Shown: positions 37,787 to 46,096, counted from the stretch's first letter. The stretch: DNA of 64,000 nucleotides from Wenzhouxiangella limi (GCF_010499265.1 NZ_JAAGSC010000044.1:217266-281265); one strand, 5' to 3'. Numbers and translations: made by a program. The notes: generated by a model not told the origin, from the letters alone.

Positions 37787-38066
37787 CACTGACTCCCATT
37801 TCAATCTGCCAACATATTCAGGGTAGATAATTAGTCAGGAGGTGTCGAGTGTCAAGTCTGGACGTTGACGGATTCGCAGTTGAGTGAATTTTATTCAATA
37901 ATCAAGCTTTCCGTTGAGGGAAATCTTCGCTCCCTATTGGGGAGAGTAACGCTGACAGAATGTCTACCGCTGCGCTACTGGGATACCTCGATCCTTTCCG
38001 GCCACTGTTGGCACAGAAGGGCACTCGCGATATACTGTATATATATACATTTATGAGCCGCTAGTC
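37787..38066. other. intergenic region upstream of the TerS-like gene
   Basis: 280 bases between divergent genes. Apart from the SOS box at its right end, I see no gene. It must include the promoter of the YadA-head-like gene. Confidence 0.45.
38033..38052 (+). promoter_or_regulatory. near-consensus LexA (SOS) box
   Basis: The bases tactgtatatatatacattt contain CTGT-N8-ACAT, one mismatch from CTGT-N8-ACAG, with the ideal alternating AT core. It ends 14 bases before the TerS-like ATG. It suggests that this island gene is induced by DNA damage through the host LexA, whose own gene here has a box of the same type at 54266-54281. Confidence 0.7.
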
Positions 38067-38528
38067 ATGGCCAATGGTTCAGCAGGACGCCCGACCAAGT
38101 ACACACAGAAGCTTGCCGACGAAATCTGCACCCGTCTGGCCGGTGGCGAGCCGTTCAGCACGATCTGCCGGGACGAGCACATGCCGGCGTTCTGCACCCT
38201 CTGGCGCTGGGAGCGGGCTCATCCCGAGTTCAAGGCCCAGACCCGCATGGCGCTGGAGCACGGGACGCACTTCCTCGCCAGTGATTGCTTGCGGATCGCC
38301 GACAACACCCAGATGGACGTGCCCAACCGGAAGCTGATGGTCGACACCCGGATGCGTCTGATCGGCAAGTGGAACCGGAAGGGTTACGGCGACAAGGTCG
38401 AGGTCGAGGAAGTCAAGACCGTGCAAGACCTGACTGATGACGAACTCCGAGACGCCATCAAGCAGAAGTTCCGAGAAATGGCGGCGAAGGGTATCGACGT
38501 GCGGGAGATGGTGAACAACCTAACCTGA
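38067..38528 (+). CDS. terminase small-subunit-like DNA-binding protein
   Basis: 153 residues. The N-terminal GRPTKYTQKLADEICTRLAG, the helix-turn-helix FSTICRDEHMPAFCTLWRWE, the HPEFKAQTRMALEHG segment and the KWNRKGYGDKVEVEE block follow the pattern of phage small terminase proteins. TerS recognises packaging sites and works with a large subunit, which is absent from the window. Satellites of the PICI type often carry TerS alone to redirect a helper phage packaging motor. The SOS box upstream supports a prophage-like control. It could also be a DNA-binding relic of a lost prophage. Confidence 0.75.
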   Translation: MANGSAGRPTKYTQKLADEICTRLAGGEPFSTICRDEHMPAFCTLWRWERAHPEFKAQTRMALEHGTHFLASDCLRIADNTQMDVPNRKLMVDTRMRLIGKWNRKGYGDKVEVEEVKTVQDLTDDELRDAIKQKFREMAAKGIDVREMVNNLT

Positions 38529-38532
38529 GTTG

Positions 38533-38778
38533 TCAGCGCTCACTCTCGGCCTTGGCGAGCAGCCTCCAGAACACCAGCAGCGTGACTCCGAAGCCGATCA
38601 GGAGAAGACCACCCAGTAGGAAGGGCAGCATCCAGAAGACAATCGACTGATCGGCGGCACCGGCGACAGACCATGCCTCGAACGCATACAAGCCGACGGA
38701 CACTGCTCCAGTGATGATCAGGATGCCGCCCATCAGAAGTAGTGCGAGGGCCCGGACACTTTTGCTTCGATTGGTCAT
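38533..38778 (-). CDS. small membrane protein, 81 aa
   Basis: Two hydrophobic helices (ALALLLMGGILIITGAVSVG and FWMLPFLLGGLLLIGFGVTL) with a basic N-terminus and a charged C-terminal tail. No recognised family. It converges with the TerS-like gene, with four bases between the ends. It could be a hole-forming or anti-phage-type small membrane protein but nothing specific supports this. Confidence 0.55.
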   Translation of the reverse strand: MTNRSKSVRALALLLMGGILIITGAVSVGLYAFEAWSVAGAADQSIVFWMLPFLLGGLLLIGFGVTLLVFWRLLAKAESER

Positions 38779-39010
38779 TCCTGATCTACACGGCTGAGAT
38801 GGGTGGCGGCGCGTCGACGATCCGACTTGGGTCTAGCATCGCAGAAATGCGCCTGATTGGTCTGCCGGGCCATCGACCAGCGATAAAGGCATGAGTTTCA
38901 GTGATTGCGGCATGCTTAGGACCGGCAAAGATCGCCAGCCATCAACTCCTCCCGACACAAACCCGTCGGGCTTCCATGCGGCCAAGCGGACCGTGACCAA
39001 CACTTGCAGA

Positions 39011-39736
39011 TTACTCTCGATACGCCAGTTCCGGTAGCTCGTAGGTTAGAGACTCAAACGCCATCTCTATCTCACGGTTGCCAAGGTCGGCATCCATAAT
39101 TTCGTCCACGATGGTGTCCATGGCCATTGCCGCTTCCCTGCTGACCGGGTTTTGGTCTTTGACGTATCGGGAAAGCTGAGCTTTGTACGACCACCATTCC
39201 GCCTCGCTTACTTCCCAGATTTCACGATTTTTGCCATACGGTGGTGCCGGGATGATGGGCTCGTACGCGCCTTCAGGGGAATATTTTTCAGAAAGCTGCG
39301 GCGGATGTCGCAGCGGGTTGTGGCCCGAATCTGTTAGACCCCTTAGGGGAATATCTTTGTTTAACCGCTCGGACAACTGTTTGCTCTCCTGACCTGTTTG
39401 GATGGACAAGTCAGGTGCATTAGATACCTGTCCCGGCGGACAAGTATCATGAATTACTCGGTGTTGCATTCGGCGCCGGTTCTTCTGTCTCGACGACTCG
39501 ATATAGGCCCACTTCCGGAGGTCCTTCATGCGCTTGCTCACAGTCTGATCTGTGCAACTCGCATACTGCGCGATGGTCTCCTGAGTGGCATAACAGCCAC
39601 TGCCATTCTTGCTGAACCGGTCGAAGTAGGAGATTACGCCCAGCACCTTCAGGTGCGAGCAAGAAAGTCGCCCATCGGCAAAGGCTCGCATGGGTATCGC
39701 CCCGAAGTAAGCTGTAGGTTTTTTATGCTTCGTCAT
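39011..39736 (-). CDS. Rep-like protein with winged helix-turn-helix
   Basis: 241 residues. The N-terminal part holds a winged-helix typical of replication initiators and phage regulators: DGRLSCSHLKVLGVISYFDR, YATQETIAQYASCTDQTVSK and RMKDLRKWAYIES. The C-terminal half is polar with a helical end (RYVKDQNPVSREAAMAMD). It is the last gene of the integrase operon; its start overlaps the stop of the 51-aa gene by four bases. A role in island replication or regulation is inferred. No iterons were noticed nearby. Confidence 0.65.
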   Translation of the reverse strand: MTKHKKPTAYFGAIPMRAFADGRLSCSHLKVLGVISYFDRFSKNGSGCYATQETIAQYASCTDQTVSKRMKDLRKWAYIESSRQKNRRRMQHRVIHDTCPPGQVSNAPDLSIQTGQESKQLSERLNKDIPLRGLTDSGHNPLRHPPQLSEKYSPEGAYEPIIPAPPYGKNREIWEVSEAEWWSYKAQLSRYVKDQNPVSREAAMAMDTIVDEIMDADLGNREIEMAFESLTYELPELAYRE

Positions 39737-39888
39737 GGCGCCCCCCGGAGTCTTCCGCGAGGTGAAGTCAACCGCCTGACCAATCCAGTTCCGCGGGGGA
39801 TGATCAGGTCGGGCCGCGATCGCGGCCCACTGATCTCCGTCTGGTGCCCTGTTCGCAGCAGGGCCCGGCCTTCTCGTTTCTGGCTCAT
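39733..39888 (-). CDS. small basic protein, 51 aa
   Basis: The ATG at 39888 overlaps the stop of the preceding Cys-rich gene (ATGA), and its own stop overlaps the Rep-like start (ATGA), which is the main reason to believe it. The product is rich in Arg and Gly (SQKREGRALLRTGHQ; PRGRLRGAP at the end). A longer frame from 39951 is less likely. Function unknown. Confidence 0.5.
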   Translation of the reverse strand: MSQKREGRALLRTGHQTEISGPRSRPDLIIPRGTGLVRRLTSPRGRLRGAP

Positions 39889-40100
39889 CCCGACGCCTCC
39901 TCTACCAGCACCCCGGCTGATGTGGTCGACGATTGGTCTGTTTTTCGGCAACTAACCGGTCTAAAACGCCACAGCGGGCATTGGGTGGAGGGACATGCCT
40001 CCACCTGCTGCCGCCACGTTCCCGGTCCGCCGATTGGGTCATAAATGCACTGCCGGCACATGGCGTTGATGGCTTGTGATCTGGTGCGGGGTAGGGTCAT
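39885..40100 (-). CDS. Cys-rich small protein, probable zinc-binding
   Basis: 71 residues. The spacing CRQCIYD, GTWRQQVEAC and TQCPLWRFRP recurs in short proteins of prophages and integrative elements and suggests a four-Cys zinc knuckle. It starts on the stop of the AlpA-like gene (ATGA) and ends on the start of the 51-aa gene. Role unknown, perhaps DNA binding. Confidence 0.65.
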   Translation of the reverse strand: MTLPRTRSQAINAMCRQCIYDPIGGPGTWRQQVEACPSTQCPLWRFRPVSCRKTDQSSTTSAGVLVEEASG

Positions 40101-40318
40101 GCCGGCCCCTCATGCTTGGTTTGGCCGCCTAACTCGATGGCCTCAATTTGCGCCGGCGTAAAGGCGTCCCGACCACAGATTCTGATTGGCTTTGGCAGAT
40201 TGCCTGACTTGATGTTCCGGTAAATGGTTGAAGGGTGCCTGCCCCAACGTTTTGCGATCTGCGGAATGGTCAGCGGATGCTTTATGGGCGGCATCCCAGT
40301 AACGGCGTTGTGCGTCAT
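40097..40318 (-). CDS. AlpA-like transcriptional regulator/excisionase
   Basis: 73 residues from the ATG at 40318, which has GAGG eight bases upstream (40345 is possible but lacks a site). The MerR/Xis-type helix-turn-helix reads LTIPQIAKRWGRHPSTIYRN, then a wing with PKPIRICGRDAFTPAQIEAI. AlpA-like proteins activate integrase or excision in P4-like elements and PICIs. It overlaps the next gene by four bases. Confidence 0.8.
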   Translation of the reverse strand: MTHNAVTGMPPIKHPLTIPQIAKRWGRHPSTIYRNIKSGNLPKPIRICGRDAFTPAQIEAIELGGQTKHEGPA

Positions 40319-40382
40319 TTCGCTTGCCTCTGAAATTGATTGCAAGCGAAGATTAACGCCCGACTCTCTGGCGCCTTGACAG

Positions 40383-41039
40383 TTATCGGGTCGATTCGAG
40401 ACCTTGTTTTGTCAAGCGCTGGGCAGCTTCTTTTACCGTGCGTCTCAGTCGGCCCTGCGCCGCCTCCCCTCGACGCTCGACATCCTTCCCAATACTGGGC
40501 GCTTTGATGCCAGCCTGCTCAAGAACCAACTTCACAAATTCACACGTCCTGTCCAAGTCTTCCAAGTCGTTGGATGAAGGGTCCAGTCCAGCATCCATGG
40601 CAATCTGAATTAAGGAAGGAATGAGGTATTGGTCCCGGGTATCTGTCTGCGTCCTCTGGGTATGAACAACACCGTTGATGCCGAGATGCGACCCCTGCTC
40701 AACATTCCTAATTGCCCGTTCGGTGGCTTCAAAAAGTTCGATGGTCTGAGCCGCAAATTTGGCCGGGTCGTCACTGGTTGGGTCAAGTTCTGCGCTCAGG
40801 CCAGTGATAAGAAATGCACTTTCATCCTGCTGGAGCTTTGCGCAGACCGCGCCCAAGTCCCCGCGCAGTTGCTGCAGCCAAGCCAATAACTGGCGGTGAG
40901 TCGGGGCAGTATCCCGAGAGAAGAGGCGCCCATCTTCGTAGCAGTCCAGCCTGAGTTGAATCGAACTTCGAAGGTCGTCAGGCTCGATTTCAGGAAGGGT
41001 TGCGTATATCTCTGCCCACAAGTCATGGTTAGCGCTCAT
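40383..41039 (-). CDS. hypothetical protein coupled to the integrase
   Basis: 218 residues, soluble and helical, with ATERAIRNVEQGSHLGINGV and a basic C-terminus (RRTVKEAAQRLTKQG). No known family recognised. Its ATG overlaps the integrase stop (ATGA at 41036-41039), so it is translated with the integrase. It may be an island-specific partner of integration or a regulator. Confidence 0.6.
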   Translation of the reverse strand: MSANHDLWAEIYATLPEIEPDDLRSSIQLRLDCYEDGRLFSRDTAPTHRQLLAWLQQLRGDLGAVCAKLQQDESAFLITGLSAELDPTSDDPAKFAAQTIELFEATERAIRNVEQGSHLGINGVVHTQRTQTDTRDQYLIPSLIQIAMDAGLDPSSNDLEDLDRTCEFVKLVLEQAGIKAPSIGKDVERRGEAAQGRLRRTVKEAAQRLTKQGLESTR

Positions 41040-42262
41040 GCGAAGCGCTCCAGTTTGACAACCTCGCCAGCTGCTGGACTGCTGAACAAGAAGCGGTGCC
41101 AGTCGGCCATCAGGCGCGCCCGCTTGGCCAGCAGTGAACCGCGTCGATAGGCTTTCTCGGTCGCCGATGGGATCGTATGTGCCAACGCCTGCTCACAGAC
41201 CTCGTGCGCGTAATTGGTCCTCTCGCTGGCCCAGTCTCGAAAAGTGGAGCGCAGACCGTGGATTGTCTCGTCACGACCGCAGACCCTTAAAACCTTGGTC
41301 AAAGCGGTCGAGGAAAGCACCTTGCCTCTGGGAGACGGGAATACCAGCCCCCTGCGCGCCGGCAAATCGTCCAGCAACGCCAAGGCGGCATCGCACAGCG
41401 GGACTGTATGCTCCTGCTCGGCTTTCATCCGTGAAGCGGGCACGGTCCATGTTCGCGCTTGGAGATCAATCTCGCTCCACTCCGCGCCACGCACCTCGCC
41501 CGACCGTGCGGCCGTGAGCATTAAGAACTCGACAGCCTTCGCCGCCACGCCCTTTCGCTTGCGTATCTGCGCGAACATCCCCGGCGCATCATCGATCGGC
41601 ACTGCTGCGAAGTGCTCAACCGCCTTCAATTTGGTGGGCTTAGGCAGAATCGCGTCAAGGTTGCCCTTCCACGCAGCCGGATTCTGACCTGACCGATAGC
41701 CGGAAACGGTTGCCCAGTTAAGTACCGATTCCACGCGCCCACGGACACGGGTGGCGGTCTCGGTCTTCGATGTCCAAATTGGGTTCAACAACTCGACGAT
41801 GTGTACAAGCTCGATCTTGTCTACCGGCAGATCACCGATGACCGGGTGTGCATAGGTTTCCAACGTCGACCGCCACTGAGCTGCATGCTTAGGGTTCCGG
41901 AACTCTTTTACCTTCTGCCGGAGCAACCGATCAGCAGCGTCTGCGAAAGTCAGGCGCTTTGCACGTGCGGCTTGCCGTGCGTCGCGTTGCGCTTGAGCGT
42001 GCTCTATCGGGTCGACGCCTTGCCGGACCAGTGCTCGGGCTTCGCGTGCGGCTTGCCGTGCGTCAGCCAGCGGCACATCCGGGTAGCCGCCCAGACCGAG
42101 GTGGCGGCGCATGCCGTCTAGGTGGTAGCGCAGCACCCACGACCGTGCTCCGGTGGGTTTCACATACAAGTGCAGGCCGGCAGGGTTGCCGACTGCGTGC
42201 GACCCGGGCCGGGTGAGTCTCTTGACCGCCAGCGCGTTTAATTCCTCCGCCTTCTTTGGCAT
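41036..42262 (-). CDS. P4-type tyrosine integrase
   Basis: 408 residues. The N-terminal DUF4102-like arm-binding domain (GLHLYVKPTGARSWVLRYHL, GLGGYPDVPLADARQAAREA) is followed by a SAM-like core-binding domain and the catalytic domain: Arg in TAARSGEVRGAEW near residue 250, HGLRSTFRDWA near 333, and the Tyr nucleophile in ATEKAYRRGS near 370. It lies beside attR and reads inward, away from the att site. It very likely integrated this island into tRNA-Ser(CGA). Confidence 0.95.
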   Translation of the reverse strand: MPKKAEELNALAVKRLTRPGSHAVGNPAGLHLYVKPTGARSWVLRYHLDGMRRHLGLGGYPDVPLADARQAAREARALVRQGVDPIEHAQAQRDARQAARAKRLTFADAADRLLRQKVKEFRNPKHAAQWRSTLETYAHPVIGDLPVDKIELVHIVELLNPIWTSKTETATRVRGRVESVLNWATVSGYRSGQNPAAWKGNLDAILPKPTKLKAVEHFAAVPIDDAPGMFAQIRKRKGVAAKAVEFLMLTAARSGEVRGAEWSEIDLQARTWTVPASRMKAEQEHTVPLCDAALALLDDLPARRGLVFPSPRGKVLSSTALTKVLRVCGRDETIHGLRSTFRDWASERTNYAHEVCEQALAHTIPSATEKAYRRGSLLAKRARLMADWHRFLFSSPAAGEVVKLERFA

Positions 42263-42436
42263 TCTGCTTTCCGTTCTACCTTCCGAAGTGCAATTATACG
42301 CTAGGCTGTGCTAGTGCATGCAATTGTTCGCGAACAGGCCGAATCGGCTCGAGTGCCCTATATTGCTGGCCTCGTGCAGGTTTGTGTGCAGGATTGCGCG
42401 GGTGTGCTAGTATTCGCGATATCGTAAAAAGTCAGA

Positions 42437-42450
42437 CCCCCTCTCCGCCA
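42437..42450 (+). repeat. attR core of the integrated island
   Basis: An exact copy of the last 14 bases of tRNA-Ser(CGA), lying 174 bases outside the integrase start. The DNA beyond it (NnrU-like gene, tRNA-Ser(TGA), GC-rich genes) looks like ordinary chromosome again. Confidence 0.85.
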
Positions 42451-42470
42451 TTTATCCTGGGAGTTTTGCA

Positions 42471-43046
42471 ATGACGATTCTCATTCTTGGTTTGTTGCTG
42501 TTCCTGGGCATCCATTCGATTCGCATCGTCGCTGAGCCAGCGCGCACCGGGATGGTCGAGCGCATGGGTCTGTGGGGCTACAAGGGCGTCTATAGCGTCT
42601 TTGCGGTGGTTGGCCTGGTGCTGATCATCGTTGGCTACGGGCAGGCCCGGCTTGACCCGGTAATCCTTTATCAGCCGCCCCAGTTCCTGACCCACCTGAG
42701 CATGCTGCTGATGGTGTTTGTCTTCCCGGCGTTTCTGGCCGCCTACTTCCCCGGCCGGATCCACGATGCGCTCAAGCATCCCATGCTGGTGGCGGTGAAG
42801 GCCTGGGCGATTGCGCACTTGCTCGTCAACGGCACCCTGGCCGACGTGCTGCTGTTCGGCGGGTTTTTGGTGTGGGCGGTGTTTGACCGGATTTCGGTCA
42901 AGCGGCGCGCCGACGGCGGATCGGACCTGGCGCTGCCCCGCTGGGGCCTGAACGACGCGATCGTTGTCGTAGGCGGTCTGGGCATCTACGTCGCTTTTGC
43001 CTTCTGGCTGCACCCGATCCTGATCGGCGTCCCGGTTTTCGGCTGA
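42471..43046 (+). CDS. NnrU-family membrane protein
   Basis: 191 residues with five or six hydrophobic helices. The start TILILGLLLFLGIHSIRIVA, the MVERMGLWGYKGVYSVFA block and a DVLLFGGFLVWAVFDRISVK segment are typical of NnrU. The family is related to isoprenoid methyltransferases; its link to denitrification is weak and the function here is unknown. It begins 20 bases after attR, so its promoter may now lie in island DNA. Confidence 0.85.
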   Translation: MTILILGLLLFLGIHSIRIVAEPARTGMVERMGLWGYKGVYSVFAVVGLVLIIVGYGQARLDPVILYQPPQFLTHLSMLLMVFVFPAFLAAYFPGRIHDALKHPMLVAVKAWAIAHLLVNGTLADVLLFGGFLVWAVFDRISVKRRADGGSDLALPRWGLNDAIVVVGGLGIYVAFAFWLHPILIGVPVFG

Positions 43047-43085
43047 TCGCTGCAACAGGCGCACGCACCGCTCGAGCGCCTTTGG

Positions 43086-43091
43086 TATGAT
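43086..43091 (+). promoter_or_regulatory. putative -10 element of tRNA-Ser(TGA)
   Basis: TATGAT lies 17 bases before the mature 5' end. No good -35 was found at the right distance. Confidence 0.35.
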
Positions 43092-43107
43092 CAGGCCGCT
43101 GCTTTCC

Positions 43108-43197
43108 GGAGGGGTGGCAGAGTGGTTGAATGCACCGGTCTTGAAAACCGGCAAGGGTTAGCGCCCTTCGTGGGTTCAAATCCCACCCCCTCCGCCA
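43108..43197 (+). tRNA. tRNA-Ser(TGA)
   Basis: Acceptor GGAGGGG pairs with CCCCTCC, with discriminator G and encoded CCA. The anticodon loop CTTGAAA gives TGA at 43142-43144. A long variable arm shows a class II tRNA, and the T loop is TTCAAAT. Its 3' end differs from the att core, so it is not the integration target. Confidence 0.96.
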
Positions 43198-43247
43198 ATT
43201 CATTCAGCAAATACCCGACTTGCCGGCGCAAATGCCGGCCCAACGGA

Positions 43248-45128
43248 TTACGCCGGGCGGGCAACGGGCACTTCGCAACGCAACTCACAGCCCTGATCGG
43301 GTGCGCTGCGCAGTTCCAGCCGGCCGCCGACGAGTTGCATGCGCCCGCGCATGTTGATCAGGCCGAGGCCAGGTGTCGCCGAGTCTGGATCGAAACCGTT
43401 GCCGTCGTCCTTGATGCGCATGACAACCCTGTCCTCCTCGCCTCGAAGATCCAGCATGATCTCGCTGGCTTGCGCGTGCCTGATTGCATTGCTGAGCGCT
43501 TCCTGGGCGACTCGGTACAGGGCAAGTTGCGCTTCATGTTCCAGGTTGTCGCCGCAGTTCTCGACGGAGCAGGAACCGCTGATGTCCGTAGAAGACAATG
43601 ACCGGTCGATGATGGACTCCAGTGCCTTGGCGAGGCCCAGCCTTTCGAGCATGTGGGGGTGCAGTTCATGCGACAGGCTGCGGACCGTATTCAAGATCTC
43701 GACGCACTGGTCGGCCATCTCTTGATCTCTGGCAGCGCGCTGCCCGACATCGGATCGGGGATCGGTCCGGCCAGGGCCAACCAGGTGATTCTTGATGATG
43801 AGCAAACCGTGCCCGACGCTGTCGTGCAGCGCCCGGGAGATGATTGCACGTTCCCGTTCCTGGGTGCTGACCAGTTGGCGTGAGAAGGTGCGTTGCGCCT
43901 CCAGTGCCTGCTGCTCAAGGCGTCGATTTTTCGCGTTCAGCACGTTGATCCGATCGGCTAGCGCAAACGACAGCAAGGTCGCTTCGAGCAGGGCGCCGAC
44001 TTCGGCAGCATGGACAGTGAACATCGTGCTGGGCACCAGATCCATGACGCGCAGCTGGTGGATCAGCAGGCCGATGAAGAAACTGATGAAGGCCAGCAGC
44101 AGGAAACGAGCTTCAGAAATACCTGATCGCCAGGCAGACAGGGCCAGCATCAGGTAGGTAAACAAGCCGGTGTAGGCAAGCACGGTGGTTGCCAGAATCA
44201 ATTGTTCGTAGGGCGCACCGGCGATGGCAAGAACCATGAGCAAGACAGCGACAACCGACAGGCTGCCACCGAAACGCCGGACGAGCGGTCGGAATCGGGC
44301 CGCGCGGAGAAAGCCGAAGCAGAACGCCAGACCAAAAATCACCGAAAGGCAGGGCGCGATGATGATCATCGTATTCGACAGCCCATCCGAACTCGGCCAC
44401 AAAAACCGCGCTGCATGGCCGGTGAATGCGGCTAGAAACAAGGCAATACAGGTCACGTATGCCGAGTAGTAGAGGAAGTTCCGATCGCGCAGACCCAGAA
44501 ACACGAAGAAATTGAACAAGGCCATGATGGCCAGGCTGCCGAAAAACATCCCGTACCAGGCCGAGCGTGCCGCGAGGTCGCCGCGGTACTCAGCCGCGGT
44601 TGCCCACAGGATGCGGAAGTTCAGGTACCCGCCGGTGCGCACCCGCAGCAGGGCCGTCACCTTGTCGCCAAAAGGCACAGGGAAGCTGAAGCGAGCATCC
44701 GCCAGGGGTCGCACCTTGAAGGGACGGGCGTCGCCGGCGGCGTAGTGTTCCAGCAGCCGGTCGCCGCGATAGAGCCAGACGTCGACTTCATCGAAGGTCG
44801 TCATCGGCACCATGAGGACGCAGCCGCCCGGGTCATTGCAGGGTGGCAGCGTCAGTTGCTGCCAGTGGCTGGTATTCATGTCGGTCGCCACGACCGCTCG
44901 ATCTTCGCTGTCGTCATGGCCGGCCAGGCGTTGCCGCGCCTGTTCTGGCGCCAGGGTCTCGGTGGTCGCCAGCCGATGCCCGCCTTGGGTGAGGTCGAAG
45001 GTCTCGCCGTTGCCAAATCGGCCTTCGCAACCGGTCAGCCAGAGGCAAATCAGTAACAGGACGAACCGGCCAGAACCATTGGGGCGATAGCCTTGGCGCG
45101 TGCCGGTTCGTGCAGCTTTCTGCTTCAT
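43248..45128 (-). CDS. 7TMR-DISM sensor histidine kinase (NarX/DegS-like)
   Basis: 626 residues from the ATG at 45128 (the frame is open to 45344 but that stretch covers the divergent promoter). A lipobox-like signal (FVLLLICLWLTGC) precedes a periplasmic 7TMR-DISM sensory domain, then seven membrane helices and a coiled coil. The HisKA_3 domain has the phospho-acceptor in ERERAIISRALHDSVGHGL, and the ATPase carries RVAQEALSNAIRHAQ, DDGNGFD and GLGLINMRGR. Signals for this class are often carbohydrate-like or unknown. It diverges from a NarL-type regulator gene, its likely partner. Confidence 0.9.
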   Translation of the reverse strand: MKQKAARTGTRQGYRPNGSGRFVLLLICLWLTGCEGRFGNGETFDLTQGGHRLATTETLAPEQARQRLAGHDDSEDRAVVATDMNTSHWQQLTLPPCNDPGGCVLMVPMTTFDEVDVWLYRGDRLLEHYAAGDARPFKVRPLADARFSFPVPFGDKVTALLRVRTGGYLNFRILWATAAEYRGDLAARSAWYGMFFGSLAIMALFNFFVFLGLRDRNFLYYSAYVTCIALFLAAFTGHAARFLWPSSDGLSNTMIIIAPCLSVIFGLAFCFGFLRAARFRPLVRRFGGSLSVVAVLLMVLAIAGAPYEQLILATTVLAYTGLFTYLMLALSAWRSGISEARFLLLAFISFFIGLLIHQLRVMDLVPSTMFTVHAAEVGALLEATLLSFALADRINVLNAKNRRLEQQALEAQRTFSRQLVSTQERERAIISRALHDSVGHGLLIIKNHLVGPGRTDPRSDVGQRAARDQEMADQCVEILNTVRSLSHELHPHMLERLGLAKALESIIDRSLSSTDISGSCSVENCGDNLEHEAQLALYRVAQEALSNAIRHAQASEIMLDLRGEEDRVVMRIKDDGNGFDPDSATPGLGLINMRGRMQLVGGRLELRSAPDQGCELRCEVPVARPA

Positions 45129-45214
45129 CGAATTTGCTATGGCCTGCACTGCGACTTTGCCATAATTACAGCCGAAAACATGGCCGCAATGCAAACGGAC
45201 GCAGAAGGCTTCAG

Positions 45215-45880
45215 ATGAACGCCCCGCAAAAGACTCTAATGATCGCCGATGACCACCCGATCTTCCGCCAGGGACTGAGGAAAATCCTGCAGCGGCTTGA
45301 CTGGCTTGAAGTGGTCGCCGAGGCCGAAAGCGGCGACTCGGCACTGGCGCAAATGCGCTACCTGCAACCGGATATGGCCATGCTGGACCTGGCCATGCCC
45401 GGCACGGATGGGCTCAAGGTACTGGAGAAGTGCCGCGAGTTGCACCCGCAGATGCAAGTCATCATTGTCACCAGCTACGATGATCCTGCCTACCTGGAGC
45501 GGGCCATGGAGCTGGGCGCCCGCGGCTACGTGGTCAAAGATAGCGCCGGCGAAGTCCTGGTCGAGTGTCTCACGACCGTCGCTGCCGGCAGCGTCTACAT
45601 CAGCCCTTCCCTGAACAGCTGCGCACCGCAGCCACCGGCCCTGGCGGCCGGGGTCGCCGAGGAGCTTGACCTGCTGACCGATGCGGAACGCCGGGTGCTC
45701 AGTGGCGTGGCCGATTTCAAGACCAGCAAGGAAATCGCGCGCGAGCTCGATGTCAGCTACCGCACGGTGCAAAACCACCGCGCCAACATTGCCGAAAAAC
45801 TGGGACTGACCGGCCGGCACGCGCTCATCCGTTTTGCGCGGACCCACCGCGAGGCACTGGAAGGGGCCGGTCCGACCTGA
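45215..45880 (+). CDS. NarL/FixJ-family response regulator
   Basis: 221 residues from the ATG at 45215. The receiver has the acidic pair in IADDHPIFRQG, the phospho-acceptor Asp58 in MAMLDLAMPGTDG and the conserved Lys in YVVKDSAG. The LuxR-type helix-turn-helix is TDAERRVLSGVADFKTSKEI followed by DVSYRTVQNHRANIAEKLGL. It acts as a DNA-binding output of the divergent histidine kinase (86 bases between starts). A perfect 16-base palindrome follows the gene and could be its site. Confidence 0.93.
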   Translation: MNAPQKTLMIADDHPIFRQGLRKILQRLDWLEVVAEAESGDSALAQMRYLQPDMAMLDLAMPGTDGLKVLEKCRELHPQMQVIIVTSYDDPAYLERAMELGARGYVVKDSAGEVLVECLTTVAAGSVYISPSLNSCAPQPPALAAGVAEELDLLTDAERRVLSGVADFKTSKEIARELDVSYRTVQNHRANIAEKLGLTGRHALIRFARTHREALEGAGPT

Positions 45881-45900
45881 ACTAATGAATCGCCATGATA

Positions 45901-45916
45901 TGAGTATTGATACTCA
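45901..45916. promoter_or_regulatory. 16-base palindrome, candidate operator
   Basis: tgagtattgatactca is a perfect inverted repeat with a 2-base centre, lying between the regulator gene and the beta-helix gene. It could bind the NarL-type regulator upstream or another dimeric factor; the sequence does not decide. Confidence 0.4.
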
Positions 45917-46096
45917 GGCCATGGGGTTTTGTTCTTATTGCGCGGGCACTCTCATCTTCCTACGCTTGCTTCAAGTCGTGCTGGCGCTTTGGCGGTAACC
46001 CGCTCGCGTACCCCAATGAAATGCCAGGGTTGTGAATCTGTGCCAAACAATGACACGGTCACCGTAAAACGTCACATCATTCAGGAGGAGGCTTCT

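Noticed and set aside
43108-43197. Second tRNA-Ser as alternative attachment site
   Set aside because: Its 3' end differs from the 42437-42450 repeat, which matches tRNA-Ser(CGA) exactly.
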